64,000 nucleotides of DNA from Flavobacteriales bacterium UBA7666 (GTDB lineage Bacteria; Bacteroidota; Bacteroidia; Flavobacteriales_D; Crocinitomicaceae): the NCBI GenBank assembly GCA_002483265.1, contig DLHO01000019.1, forward strand, positions 62,001 to 126,000. The letters run 5' to 3'. Within the stretch, counting starts at the first letter, position 1. Every line of letters starts with the position of its first letter. This document shows positions 10,301 to 18,248 of this stretch, piece after piece. A program made the position numbers and the translations under genes. Under the pieces are notes generated by a model, which saw only the letters and a program-made list of their open reading frames with translations, had not been told where the DNA came from and made no database searches.

Positions 10301-11228
10301 TTTTGATAAGCCTAAAAAGGTTCAAACTCTAGGGAATGACACGGATTCGCCAATCATTTCGTTTAAAACGCAAAAGAACGCACTATATAAAGGTAGAGCA
10401 ACGGTAACGAACGGTGATTTTAAGTTTGAGTTCGTTGTTCCTAAAGATATCGACTTCAATTATGGAAGAGGAAAGATCAGTTATTATGCAGACGACAAGA
10501 TTGTGGATGCAGATGGCTGGGATAGTACCTTTGTTGTTGGAGGGATCAATCCGAATCCTCCGGTAGATAATGTGGGTCCGGAATTGAAGATCTATTTAAA
10601 TGATGATTCCTTTGTGAATGGAAGTATTTCCAGCGCAAATCCCTTGTTGGTTGTTGAAGCACACGATGAATACGGAATTAACACTGTTGGAAATGGAATA
10701 GGGCATGATATTACCGCTGTTCTGGATGGAAATACCGGAAATCCGATTGTGTTGAATGAATACTACAAATCGAATCTGGATAGTTATCAAAGCGGTAAAC
10801 TGCAATATACGCTTCGGAACCTGGCTGTTGGTCAACATACCTTAGATGTCAAAATCTGGGACGTGAACAACAATTCAAGTACCATTCGTTTGGATTTTAC
10901 AGTAACGGAAGATCAGGATGTGGAATTGGATCATGTATTGAACTATCCGAATCCGTTCACAACACATACCATGTTCATGTACGAGCACAATCAATCGTGT
11001 GCTTCTCTGGAAACTCAAATTAATATTTACACCGTTTCGGGCCGATTGGTAAAAACAATCAATCAATTAGTACCAACAAGTGGATTCCGGGTAGAAGGAA
11101 TTTCATGGGATGGGAAAGATGACTTTGGTGATCAATTAGCGAAAGGAGTTTATGTGTATCAACTAAAAGTTACCATGCCGGACGGTAAAAAAGCTCAAAA
11201 AATGGAAAAATTGGTTCTTTTAAGATAG
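7359..11228 (+). CDS. porU: T9SS C-terminal signal peptidase/sortase PorU
   Basis: From the ATG at 7359 the protein has 1289 residues, with a signal peptide ending GHSSVAQ. The central part is a gingipain-like C25 peptidase domain: YLCLFGDATYDP, NYIGHGGEVGAAEE with catalytic His799, and VTATCEFTKFDDP with catalytic Cys833. The C-terminal region has YPNPF and GISWDGKDDFG, typical of FlgD-like/T9SS-type domains. PorU cleaves the C-terminal signal of T9SS cargo at the cell surface and attaches cargo to lipopolysaccharide, acting with PorV. It heads a porU-porV unit. Both catalytic residues are present, and the size is normal for PorU and larger than secreted gingipains. Confidence 0.92.
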   Translation: MKNDKTQVSYIFNKYYKLIILLLIGHSSVAQDVSVEIQWQQPKELTINGVKTTVPFISGGDFENQLPSHSFQQKFKPGNYQVVILDVQTEGVSAYETNYLNSIKNEIPLSAKVEAKVTKSKNEYYLNSKCIPYIKTPAGYQKVMSYKLRVTATGAPSTNSNYLKSYAANSVLNTGAWYKISVPNDGIFQLNRAFFKDMGLDVDNLDPSTINLYGNADGRLSELNSDPYRDDLKKNSIQFVGNADTTFGEDEYFLFFGAGPNRWDRGTGTNYDRNQHIYSAVNTYFIHVDETDLPLRIQSLPESPLPSTQTVNSYTYYDIHENESVNLVQGGQRWYGEQFDANLTQSFKFNIPNVDPGTPIQVDFASATNANSAGNSFDVTYNGSLINNSPLNSTGGDYIRSTGAFTFNPVSSPVELIFTLNRVNASVRAYLDFIQIVGRRSLVFYGNSMLFRDVNSIGLGNVSLFTVSGMSAANQVWDVSSKTNPQLIIGNLAGNVFSFKQSTDTLREFLVFNETGFSKPTFIKQVDNQDLHALGQFDYVIVSPKQFMNQAIRLGNLHQANGLSTVVVDVEHIYNEFSSGNQDATAIRRFVKMFYERAGGNAALQPKYLCLFGDATYDPKNRVAGNNYMVPTYEYLNSENHIAALVTDDYFGLMDNNESISGLDLMDLGVGRLLISNATHAQTQVDKIEHYMKNGINSPIVSNDPNSCCIGESANMFGDWRQVYTNITDDEQGGTFITSDAEPAFNQVQGSANEMNCEKIYSDAYVQVSTTGGHRYPDALNAITDRVERGSLITNYIGHGGEVGAAEERIITIPQVNAWTNLNRMGLFVTATCEFTKFDDPSRESIGELISLNPKGGSIALMTTTRSVYISINTLVVASLFTHVIERDANFDALTFGEIMRRTKNTSGGLDNRRCFNLIGDPALKICLPKWRIVTDSINHVAISNGADTVRALTKMHVVGHLEDNNGNKLTAFNGVLSPTIFDKPKKVQTLGNDTDSPIISFKTQKNALYKGRATVTNGDFKFEFVVPKDIDFNYGRGKISYYADDKIVDADGWDSTFVVGGINPNPPVDNVGPELKIYLNDDSFVNGSISSANPLLVVEAHDEYGINTVGNGIGHDITAVLDGNTGNPIVLNEYYKSNLDSYQSGKLQYTLRNLAVGQHTLDVKIWDVNNNSSTIRLDFTVTEDQDVELDHVLNYPNPFTTHTMFMYEHNQSCASLETQINIYTVSGRLVKTINQLVPTSGFRVEGISWDGKDDFGDQLAKGVYVYQLKVTMPDGKKAQKMEKLVLLR

Positions 11229-11255
11229 TTGCACAATAAAAGTCCTAGTTTTGCG

Positions 11256-11263
11256 TATTTTTG
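11256..11263 (+). promoter_or_regulatory. Possible internal promoter for porV-ispF
   Basis: TATTTTTG is a perfect TAnnTTTG match ending 25 bases before the porV ATG. A TTG at 11229-11231 gives a rather long 24-base spacer. It would allow porV-ispF transcription apart from porU. Confidence 0.4.
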
Positions 11264-11288
11264 TCACAATTAAAACTGAAATATATTC

Positions 11289-12557
11289 ATGTTGTCTCAT
11301 AAATTACTGATTTATACTCTTTTTGTTAGTTATCTGTCATTCGCTCAGGGTGGAGGTCAGGGAGTAACTCAAAACGATATTCAATTAAATACGATCACTA
11401 CAGCACTTCCTTTCCTTGGAATCAATCCGGATTCAAGATCAGGGGCAATGGGTGATGCGGGAACTGCTTTAAGCCCGAATTCGTCTTCCATTATGTGGAA
11501 TACAGCGATGCTTAATTTTGCCGAGTCAAAATCGGAAATTGGAGTAAGTTATACTCCATGGTTAAGACAATTAACAAACGATATGCACCTTTCTTATCTT
11601 TCAGGTTATGCGAGAGTAGGTACAAGACATGTTATTGGTGGTGCTTTGCGTTATTTCAGTTTGGGAGAAATCACCTTTACGGATAATGCAGGGAACTATA
11701 TCCGTGAGTTTAAGCCAAATGAATTTGAATTGACTTTGGGTTATGCTTTTAAACTTGCAGAAAAACACAGTATTGGTGTGAACGGGAAATTTGCTTACTC
11801 CAATCTGACAGGTGGTTTGGTTACGCAAGGAACTGAAACAAAAGCTGCAATCGCTGGTATAGCAGACATTTCGTATGCTTACAGAACAGAAGATATCAAT
11901 TGGTTTAAGGTTAACGGAATTTATTCATTAGGAGTTACCATCACAAATATTGGTAACAAGGTTGCCTATTCTGCAAATGCAAGACGAGATTTCTTGCCAA
12001 CTACGTTGAAAATTGGAAATGCTTATACCGCGAAAATCGATAAGTATAACAGTTTGACTGTAAGTGTTGATATCTCGAAATTATTGGTTCCGACTCCTCC
12101 TGTTTATGCAACGATCGATGGCGAACAAACACTTATTTCAGGAAAAAACAATGATGTAGGTGTAATTGCTGGTATGATGCAATCATTTTACGATGCTCCG
12201 GGAAGAGTAATCAAAGATGATAACGGAGATCCGGTTGCTAACGAGGATGGGACTTATCAGGTTAAAAAAGGATCGAAGTTCGGCGAGGAAATGCGCGAGA
12301 TCATGATCGGTTCCGGATTGGAATATTGGTACAATGATATTTTTGCTGTTCGCGGAGGTTATTTTTACGAAAACATCTCCAAAGGAGGTCGTCAGTTCTT
12401 TACAATGGGAATTGGATTCAAATACAACATCTTCAGTTTCGACTTCTCTTATTTGGCAGCAATGAAAAGAAATAACCCATTGGCTAACACCATGCGATTT
12501 ACACTTCGTTTCACATTGGGTGCTAAAGCAAACGAAAAAGAGTCGACTCCTGAATAA
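11289..12557 (+). CDS. porV: T9SS outer membrane protein PorV
   Basis: The 422-residue protein has a short signal peptide ending SYLSFAQ followed by the PorV hallmark LPFLGINPDSRSGAMGDAGTA and SSIMWNTAMLNF. The remainder is a FadL-like beta barrel with a long mid-protein insertion. PorV shuttles T9SS substrates from the translocon to the PorU attachment complex. It lies 60 bases after porU, the partner it needs. Its TAA shares one base with the ATG of ispF, so the two are translationally linked. Confidence 0.93.
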   Translation: MLSHKLLIYTLFVSYLSFAQGGGQGVTQNDIQLNTITTALPFLGINPDSRSGAMGDAGTALSPNSSSIMWNTAMLNFAESKSEIGVSYTPWLRQLTNDMHLSYLSGYARVGTRHVIGGALRYFSLGEITFTDNAGNYIREFKPNEFELTLGYAFKLAEKHSIGVNGKFAYSNLTGGLVTQGTETKAAIAGIADISYAYRTEDINWFKVNGIYSLGVTITNIGNKVAYSANARRDFLPTTLKIGNAYTAKIDKYNSLTVSVDISKLLVPTPPVYATIDGEQTLISGKNNDVGVIAGMMQSFYDAPGRVIKDDNGDPVANEDGTYQVKKGSKFGEEMREIMIGSGLEYWYNDIFAVRGGYFYENISKGGRQFFTMGIGFKYNIFSFDFSYLAAMKRNNPLANTMRFTLRFTLGAKANEKESTPE

Positions 12558-13036
12558 TGGACATTCGAATTGGTTTCGGAGTTGATGTTCACCGGTTAGA
12601 GGAAGGACGCGAATTTTGGTTGGGAGGTTTAAAACTCCCTTCTTCGTTTGGTGCCCTTGGTCATTCCGATGCAGATGTCCTGATTCACGCGATATGCGAT
12701 GCTTTATTAGGTGCATTGAACCTGAGAGACATTGGATTTCACTTCTCAGATACCGATCCGCAATACAAAGGAATCGATTCCAAGATTTTGTTGAAGAATG
12801 TGATGACTTTGATCAAAGAAAAGCAGTTCTCTGTTGTTAATATCGATGCGACTGTCATTTTAGAGCAGCCGAAAGTCAATCCACACATTCCCGAAATGCA
12901 AACCATTTTAGCAGAACTATTGGAAGTAGAAATTGATCGGGTTTCCATCAAAGCAACTACACACGAAAAAGTAGATTCCTTCGGAGCAGGTGAGGCAGTG
13001 AAAGCATATGCTGTTTGTTTGGTTTCGAAGAATTAA
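12557..13036 (+). CDS. ispF: 2-C-methyl-D-erythritol 2,4-cyclodiphosphate synthase
   Basis: The 159-residue length is exactly typical of IspF. Metal ligands are visible as Asp10 and His12 (GFGVDVHRL) and His44 (VLIHAICDALLGA). HFSDTDPQYKG and the C-terminal KATTHEKVDSFGAGEAVKAYA are family signatures. IspF cyclises CDP-methylerythritol phosphate in the non-mevalonate isoprenoid pathway. The ATG overlaps the porV stop by one base. Association with T9SS genes is positional and probably has no functional meaning. Confidence 0.96.
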   Translation: MDIRIGFGVDVHRLEEGREFWLGGLKLPSSFGALGHSDADVLIHAICDALLGALNLRDIGFHFSDTDPQYKGIDSKILLKNVMTLIKEKQFSVVNIDATVILEQPKVNPHIPEMQTILAELLEVEIDRVSIKATTHEKVDSFGAGEAVKAYAVCLVSKN

Positions 13037-13043
13037 TTGCTCG

Positions 13044-13108
13044 AAAGGTGACTGAATGCTTGCGCAAGAGCTACAGCATAGGCGCAGCGGAGTCGAAGTC
13101 AACCTTTT
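13044..13108. repeat. Dispersed hairpin repeat, copy 1
   Basis: This 65-base element fills almost the whole gap between the convergent ispF and GNAT genes. A second copy at 23827-23888 differs by two substitutions and one base of length over the shared core. The ends are complementary (AAAGGTGACT against AGTCAACCTTT), so it can fold into a long hairpin. It also contributes the stop codon and last codons of the GNAT gene. Confidence 0.85.
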
Positions 13109-13596
13109 GAACTTTCTTCCAGAATCATATCATACCGGTGCATTCCTTCACCATACGAGTTCTCGGTTATTTTCACTGTTTTGAATCCGTACTTTTCAAA
13201 AAAGGTATACGAAAATTGAGTGGTATCCAGAATCACTTTTCTGTTTGGAAAGTGAAGGGGAATTTCAGTTAAACGAAATTGTAGCAGCTGTTCACCAAAT
13301 CCTTTTTTGTGGTAAGCATGGTCTACCATTCCCCAAACGAAAGTAATCGAAGGGACTCCGTCAATTCCTTCCTTTTCACCAAATCCACCGCAGCCTATAA
13401 GTTTGTTATCCAATTCCATAACGTAGTAGGCTGGATTATCCACCACTTCCAAATCCCCCAGTTTCGCTAAAAAGCGGTCATATTCGTTCACTTCTTCCAA
13501 AGTAAAATACTTAGGAACATTCGTTTTGAAAATTTCCATGCAGGAATTTCTGTCCGAATCCCTATACTTTCTAATATTTATTATTTCTTGATTCAT
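13099..13596 (-). CDS. GNAT family N-acetyltransferase
   Basis: The ATG complementary to 13594-13596 gives 165 residues beginning MNQEIINIRKYRDSDR. YVMELDNKLIGCGGFG forms the central GNAT strands, and AYHKKGFGEQLLQFRLTEI matches the acetyl-CoA pyrophosphate loop (R/Q-x-x-G-x-G/A). Such enzymes transfer acetyl from acetyl-CoA to a small molecule or protein amine. The substrate cannot be predicted. The last residues (SKG and stop) are encoded by the dispersed repeat, so the C-terminus may have been altered by repeat insertion. Confidence 0.85.
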   Translation of the reverse strand: MNQEIINIRKYRDSDRNSCMEIFKTNVPKYFTLEEVNEYDRFLAKLGDLEVVDNPAYYVMELDNKLIGCGGFGEKEGIDGVPSITFVWGMVDHAYHKKGFGEQLLQFRLTEIPLHFPNRKVILDTTQFSYTFFEKYGFKTVKITENSYGEGMHRYDMILEESSKG

Positions 13597-13680
13597 CAAT
13601 GAATATTCGTAGGTATAAATATAATGGTTTCCTGTTCATAATTTCAAAACACAAGTAAGCGCCACCTTCGGGAGACTTCG

Positions 13681-13688
13681 TATATTTG
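13681..13688 (+). promoter_or_regulatory. bioB -7 box
   Basis: TATATTTG is a perfect TAnnTTTG match and ends 18 bases before the bioB ATG. No TTG was found at the expected upstream distance and no BirA-type palindrome was noticed. Confidence 0.5.
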
Positions 13689-13706
13689 TTCCCATAAGAA
13701 TTCAAC

Positions 13707-14801
13707 ATGAAAGTAAACCCCGCATATAATACGAAAGAAAGTTTATTGGAATTGTACAACAAACCTTTACTTGAACTCGTTTTCGAAGCAGCAACAATAC
13801 ACCGCCAATTTCATAATCCGAGAGAAGTTCAAATGTCTTCTTTGTTGAGCATCAAAACAGGTGGTTGTCCGGAAGATTGTGGATATTGTCCGCAGGCTGC
13901 ACGTTATCATACCGATGTAGAAGCTCACAAATTAATGACGGTTGAATCGGTAATTGAACAAGCTAAAAATGCTCAGGCAAATGGTTCCTCCCGCTTATGT
14001 ATGGGAGCAGCTTGGAGAGAAGTGCGTGACAACAAAGATTTTGACAATGTAATTGAAATGGTTGCGGCAGTAAACGATCTTGGAATGGAGGTTTGCGCAA
14101 CGCTTGGAATGATGAATGAAAATCAGGCGCATCGTTTGAAAAATGCAGGTTTGTTTGCTTACAATCACAACCTGGATTCATCCAAAGAATTTTACTCAGA
14201 CGTAATTTCTACCCGTGAATACGAAGATCGATTGAATACCATTGGCAATGCCAAAAAAGCAGGTCTGACGGTTTGTTCCGGTGGAATTATCGGAATGGGA
14301 GAAGCAATCGAAGACCGCGTAGGTTTATTGATGAGCTACATGGAAATGGATACACCTCCGAATTCAATTCCAATCAACGCATTGGTGGCGGTTGAAGGAA
14401 CTCCTTTGGAAGACCAAAAGCCTATTGAACAGTGGGAAATGATCCGCATGGTTGCAACTACGCGTATTGCATTCCCTGAATCTGTGGTTCGCTTATCTGC
14501 TGGAAGAACAAAAATGACCATGGAAGGTCAGGCTTTGTGTTTCATGGCAGGAGCAGGATCTATTTTCGCAGGAGATAAATTGTTGACGACTCCAAATCCG
14601 GAGTTTAACGAAGATAAAGAGATGTTTGCCATTTTGGGATTGATCCCGAAAGAAGCATTCGCTGATGGTGAACAACCGGTTTCTAAACCAGATCCGATCA
14701 TCGAAGCAAGAAAAGAAAAAGAAGCTCAAAGAGCAAAAGAATTGGCAGAAGCTAAAATTGCATCTGCAGGATTTGTTCCGCGAAAAGTGACTGTTTCTTA
14801 A
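13707..14801 (+). CDS. bioB: Biotin synthase
   Basis: The 364-residue radical-SAM protein has the cluster-binding motif CPEDCGYC (Cys54, Cys58, Cys61), preceded by LLSIKTGG. YNHNLDSSKEFY and the GGIIGMGE segment are further BioB signatures. BioB inserts sulphur into dethiobiotin, the last step of biotin synthesis. Length is slightly above the usual 320-350 owing to a charged C-terminal tail rich in Lys, Glu and Ala (about residues 325-355). bioF starts ten bases after its stop, so the two form an operon. Confidence 0.97.
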   Translation: MKVNPAYNTKESLLELYNKPLLELVFEAATIHRQFHNPREVQMSSLLSIKTGGCPEDCGYCPQAARYHTDVEAHKLMTVESVIEQAKNAQANGSSRLCMGAAWREVRDNKDFDNVIEMVAAVNDLGMEVCATLGMMNENQAHRLKNAGLFAYNHNLDSSKEFYSDVISTREYEDRLNTIGNAKKAGLTVCSGGIIGMGEAIEDRVGLLMSYMEMDTPPNSIPINALVAVEGTPLEDQKPIEQWEMIRMVATTRIAFPESVVRLSAGRTKMTMEGQALCFMAGAGSIFAGDKLLTTPNPEFNEDKEMFAILGLIPKEAFADGEQPVSKPDPIIEARKEKEAQRAKELAEAKIASAGFVPRKVTVS

Positions 14802-14811
14802 ATAAGAACTT

Positions 14812-15906
14812 TTGAAGTTTCAAAACAAGTTACAAGAGAGAATAGAAAAGGGGAGTTTACGCTCCCTTTTGTCGTTTGATAATCTCATTGATTTTTGGTC
14901 AAATGACTATTTGGGTTTGGCAAGAATTCCTCATTCCGTTGAAATAACCGGAAGTACCGGTTCGCGCTTGATTTCCGGGAATTCAAAAGGGATTGAGGAA
15001 GTTGAAAAGCAAGTTGCAGCACATTTTCAGTCCGAAGCAGCTTTGATCTTCAATTCGGGTTACGACGCAAATTTGGGTCTGTTTTCTTCCCTTCCTCAAA
15101 AAGGAGATACCATCATTTACGATGAGTTCGTACACGCATCCGTTCGGGATGGAATTCGCTTAAGTTTTGCCAATTCCTATTCTTTCAGACACAATGATGT
15201 TTCTGATCTGAAGAAAAAACTGCAAAAAGCAGATCGCATGTCACCAATAGCTTCAGCGATGGCACAAGGGACGATTTTCGTAGCTGTCGAATCACTTTAC
15301 AGCATGGATGGCGATATCGCACCATTAACTGAAATAAATCAGTTGTGCAAAGAATATGGAGCCTTGCTAGTTGTTGACGAAGCACATTCTGGCGGAGTTT
15401 TCGGAAAGGAAGGAAAAGGACTGTGTGAGGAATTGGGGATTTCAGATTCAATTTTCATTCGCTTATTTACTTTTGGAAAAGCTTACGGAGCGCATGGAGC
15501 TACCGTTTGTTGTTCAGATGATGTGAGACACTACCTAATCAATTTTGCGCGCTCGTTTATTTATACAACGGCACTTCCGGAAGCGATGTACACGCATATC
15601 CTGCATCAAATTGAAGAAAGTAAGCAAGAAGCTTTACGGCAACAATTACAAGTCAATATTGCTCGTTTTTCCAAGACAGTTCAATCCACTCTAAGTGCAG
15701 CAAATTCCCCTATCCAGGTTATTGAATTCCCCGATTTGGATTCATGCAAGTTAAAAGCACAGCAATTGCAGCAAGCCGGTTTCGCAGTGAAAGCAATCCT
15801 TCCGCCAACCGTTCCAACCGGTTCCCAACGATTACGCATCTGCATTCATGCATTCAATACGAAGGAAGAAATCGATCAGTTGATTCTTCTGCTGGAAGCC
15901 AGCTAA
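14812..15906 (+). CDS. bioF: 8-amino-7-oxononanoate synthase with repeat-derived insert
   Basis: A TTG codon starts this 364-residue PLP enzyme ten bases after bioB. Landmarks are FWSNDYLGLA, DEFVHASVRDG, VVDEAHSGGVFG and the PLP lysine Lys223 in FTFGKAYGAHG. BioF condenses pimeloyl thioester with alanine, an early biotin step. Residues 141-153 (DRMSPIASAMAQG), just before the conserved SLYSMDGD strand, look like an insertion. Their DNA matches an intergenic repeat elsewhere in the window at 34 of 37 positions. Family members I recall have a much shorter connection here. The catalytic residues and frame are intact, so the enzyme is probably functional. Confidence 0.93.
   Translation: MKFQNKLQERIEKGSLRSLLSFDNLIDFWSNDYLGLARIPHSVEITGSTGSRLISGNSKGIEEVEKQVAAHFQSEAALIFNSGYDANLGLFSSLPQKGDTIIYDEFVHASVRDGIRLSFANSYSFRHNDVSDLKKKLQKADRMSPIASAMAQGTIFVAVESLYSMDGDIAPLTEINQLCKEYGALLVVDEAHSGGVFGKEGKGLCEELGISDSIFIRLFTFGKAYGAHGATVCCSDDVRHYLINFARSFIYTTALPEAMYTHILHQIEESKQEALRQQLQVNIARFSKTVQSTLSAANSPIQVIEFPDLDSCKLKAQQLQQAGFAVKAILPPTVPTGSQRLRICIHAFNTKEEIDQLILLLEAS
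15232..15268 (+). repeat. Intergenic-type repeat embedded in bioF
   Basis: These 37 bases match 35031-35067 at 34 positions. The copy is in frame within bioF (codons 141 to 153) and lies in a surface-loop position between helix and core strand by comparison with known BioF proteins. Confidence 0.8.
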
Positions 15907-16121
15907 CTCATTAAATACCATTGAATCTGCAATCTATACAATCTGCGTGCTAAAACTTTTCATGTTCGTTGGCACAAAGAGAGTATTTAGATTTAATTTT
16001 AGCGATCTTAAAATTTTAATGGATTGTATATCAATATATTACGGGATGTAACGTGGGTTCTGTGAACTTATTGTACACGCAATATCAATCCTGAATCACC
16101 GTTTTCAGGGAAAATATATTT

Positions 16122-16760
16122 ATGAAAAAGATACTTGCCTTTACCATCCTAAGTCTAGCAATTTTATCGTGCAAAAAAGATAAAGTTGAGCCACAACCTG
16201 TTAATTCCTCTTACACACACGTTAGTACAGTTGGTTCCTATTGGGTCTATGATTGGTACGATGTGGATTCTACGGGGAATGAGACGCTATGGGTTACCAG
16301 CTGGAAAGATACCACACGCATTGTAGGAGATACCACCATCAACGGAGAAGTTTTTCAGCATTACAAAGGAAAACAGTGGGGAACCCCTCAGGAATATTTC
16401 TTGAGAGATTCCAGTGGTTATGTGGTCAATCCAACTGGTTCTATTCATTATTCTTACATGGGAGTGCCTGCGTTACTGCATATGTACAGTGATGGATACA
16501 TGAATCGGGATGCATACTTAGGAGGAATACAAACCATCAATACGAATTTTGGAAGTAAACAAGCAAATACAACTTATCTGGAGGTTTCTATGGTCGACGG
16601 AACACCGGTAAATATCTGTGGAGATCTTTCAGTACGCTTTTACAGCTACTATGTTTCCGGATTGGGATGCGTTGGTACTGAAACGGCATATTTTGGTCAA
16701 CTTCAGGGATTATGTGCCATCAAACGTTCAAAACTAAGTGCTTATTACATTGCTCCATAG
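16122..16760 (+). CDS. Hypothetical lipoprotein, first of a tandem pair
   Basis: The 212-residue product has a lipoprotein signal (MKKILAFTILSLAILSC, lipidation Cys17) followed by lysines. VGSYWVYDWYDVDSTGNET, the TTINGEVF segment and the C-terminal KRSKLSAYYIAP are all mirrored in the next gene. No catalytic motif or known domain was recognised. The pattern (G-S-Y-W-V-Y-D near the start, extended strands after) suggests a beta-rich envelope lipoprotein. The gene follows bioF after 215 bases that contain no clear element. Confidence 0.8.
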   Translation: MKKILAFTILSLAILSCKKDKVEPQPVNSSYTHVSTVGSYWVYDWYDVDSTGNETLWVTSWKDTTRIVGDTTINGEVFQHYKGKQWGTPQEYFLRDSSGYVVNPTGSIHYSYMGVPALLHMYSDGYMNRDAYLGGIQTINTNFGSKQANTTYLEVSMVDGTPVNICGDLSVRFYSYYVSGLGCVGTETAYFGQLQGLCAIKRSKLSAYYIAP

Positions 16761-16803
16761 TGACAATGTGCTTGCAATTCCGTTTTTTTCTTTAAAATTG
16801 TAT

Positions 16804-17442
16804 ATGAAAAATATATCCGCCTTTATCATTTTAACCTTGGTTTTAATGTCCTGTAAAAAAGCAGAACCAAGTATTCCATCGACTCCTTCAGATTACGTGT
16901 ATGTAACTACAGCAGGTTCCTATTGGGTTTATGATTGTTATACCGTTAATGCATTAGGAAATGAAACGATCATGTATTCGAATGATACGATTCGTTTGCA
17001 GGGAGATTCGACCATCAATGGAAAAACTTATCACTGGTACGTTGGCACAGAGATGGGATCTGCCCCAATTCAACATTTTGAAAGAGATTCCTCCGGTTAC
17101 ATCGTAAATCAGTTAGGAGAAATACTCTATTCTTATGTAAACAATGCTACGATGTTAACCGGAACCCGTTTCTTCGGACCATATAAGGAAATAAGTTACC
17201 TGGGGTCTCAGGAATGGGTTTCTACCTTATTGGGAACGAAACTGGCTAGGAAAAGTTATATAGAAGGGAGTTATTTGAACGGAAATCAGATTAATGTGTG
17301 TGGAGATAGTAGTGTTAGGTTCAATAGTTACTTTGTTTCAGGAATTGGCCAGGTCCAAAAGGAAAGAGAGCAATATATGCTTCACTTTATTCATTGCAGT
17401 AAAAAACGATCTAAATTAAAAGCTTATTACATTGCTCCCTAA
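16804..17442 (+). CDS. Hypothetical lipoprotein, second of a tandem pair
   Basis: The ATG at 16804 gives a standard lipoprotein signal (MKNISAFIILTLVLMSC), so an in-frame upstream start at 16738 is rejected. The product has 212 residues, the same as its upstream neighbour. It shares AGSYWVYDCY, STINGK, RDSSGYIVN, the ICGD/VCGD-SVRF region and the terminal KAYYIAP. This is a tandem duplication that has diverged considerably. Function is unknown. Confidence 0.8.
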   Translation: MKNISAFIILTLVLMSCKKAEPSIPSTPSDYVYVTTAGSYWVYDCYTVNALGNETIMYSNDTIRLQGDSTINGKTYHWYVGTEMGSAPIQHFERDSSGYIVNQLGEILYSYVNNATMLTGTRFFGPYKEISYLGSQEWVSTLLGTKLARKSYIEGSYLNGNQINVCGDSSVRFNSYFVSGIGQVQKEREQYMLHFIHCSKKRSKLKAYYIAP

Positions 17443-17471
17443 CGAATTCTCATTAACCCCACTTATAAATT

Positions 17472-17544
17472 AACTACATAGAAACAGAGGTCACCAAGTT
17501 TTTAATATTCTATGTGTACTATGTTCCTATGTGGTTTAAATATT
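17472..17544. repeat. CACATAG-family intergenic repeat, inverted pair
   Basis: Two imperfect inverted arms: CTACATAGAAACAGAGG at the left and CTATGTTCCTATGTGGTTT at the right. Related words occur at 32283-32313 and 63815-63850. It lies between the second lipoprotein gene and the tetR promoter and could act as a terminator. Confidence 0.6.
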
Positions 17545-17568
17545 TTTTCAATTTTTTTGAAATAAAAT

Positions 17569-17598
17569 TTGGAAACTTAACAGTGTTAAGTATATTTG
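17569..17598 (+). promoter_or_regulatory. tetR promoter with palindromic operator
   Basis: TTG (17569-17571), a 19-base spacer and TATATTTG (17591-17598) give the Bacteroidetes consensus promoter. The spacer is filled by ACTTAACAGTGTTAAGT (17575-17591), a 17-base palindrome perfect around its central base. A binding protein here would block the promoter. The same sequence recurs before tolC, so this is very likely the TetR operator and the regulator represses itself. Confidence 0.8.
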
Positions 17599-17616
17599 TG
17601 CCATTCAATATTTAAA

Positions 17617-18234
17617 ATGGGAATTAACGAACGTAAGGAACGAGAAAAAGAATTGTTGCAAAAAAGCATCCTCACAGCTGCTCGTGAGGTTTTTTTGGAA
17701 AAAGGCTTTGATCAGACTTCCATTCGTTCCATTGCCCAGCGAATTGAATACAGTCCCACAACTATTTATTTGTACTTCAAGGATAAAGATGCCATTCTTT
17801 TTGCACTTCATTCGGAAGGATTTCAATTACTGGGAAGCAAATTGGAGGTGCTTTACACAGTAGAAAATCCGTATGAGCGATTGAAAGCAATGGGGCGTAT
17901 TTACCTTCAGTTTGCAGCAGATCATCCCGATTATTACGATTTGATGTTCGTGCAGAAATCTCCGCTAAGTAATCTGGAAGATGATGAACTTTGGAAAGAA
18001 GGTGCAACTTCATTTGACGGATTGAAATTAACCGTTCAACAATGTATGGATGAGGGGTATTTACCATTTAAGGATGCAGAAGCCGGAGCTTACTTTGTTT
18101 GGTCGGCTTTGCATGGAATGTGTAACTTATATGACAGAGGCCGCTGCAAGGTTTTGGATCCTGAAAAGAGTGAAAAAATTGTTGATTTGGGCTTTGAAGA
18201 GTTAATCCGTATGATGGATTCCTTTAGGAAATAA
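17617..18234 (+). CDS. TetR/AcrR family transcriptional repressor
   Basis: The ATG at 17617 gives 205 residues. A TTG at 17596 in the same frame lies inside the promoter box and is rejected. The N-terminus is a TetR helix-turn-helix: ILTAAREVFLEKGFDQTSIRSIA followed by SPTTIYLYFKDKDAILFAL (about residues 18-65). The C-terminal domain binds an unknown ligand. The gene directly precedes the tolC-adaptor-RND operon, with operator copies before both, so it is the likely repressor of this efflux pump and of itself. Confidence 0.93.
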   Translation: MGINERKEREKELLQKSILTAAREVFLEKGFDQTSIRSIAQRIEYSPTTIYLYFKDKDAILFALHSEGFQLLGSKLEVLYTVENPYERLKAMGRIYLQFAADHPDYYDLMFVQKSPLSNLEDDELWKEGATSFDGLKLTVQQCMDEGYLPFKDAEAGAYFVWSALHGMCNLYDRGRCKVLDPEKSEKIVDLGFEELIRMMDSFRK

Positions 18235-18248
18235 TTTTTTTAATAATT

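Noticed and set aside
12183..12716. 177-residue minus-strand frame opposite porV-ispF
   Set aside because: It overlaps the strongly supported porV and ispF genes and has no family features.
17596..17616. Upstream TTG start for the TetR gene
   Set aside because: The TTG lies inside the promoter box; the ATG at 17617 follows it at a normal distance.
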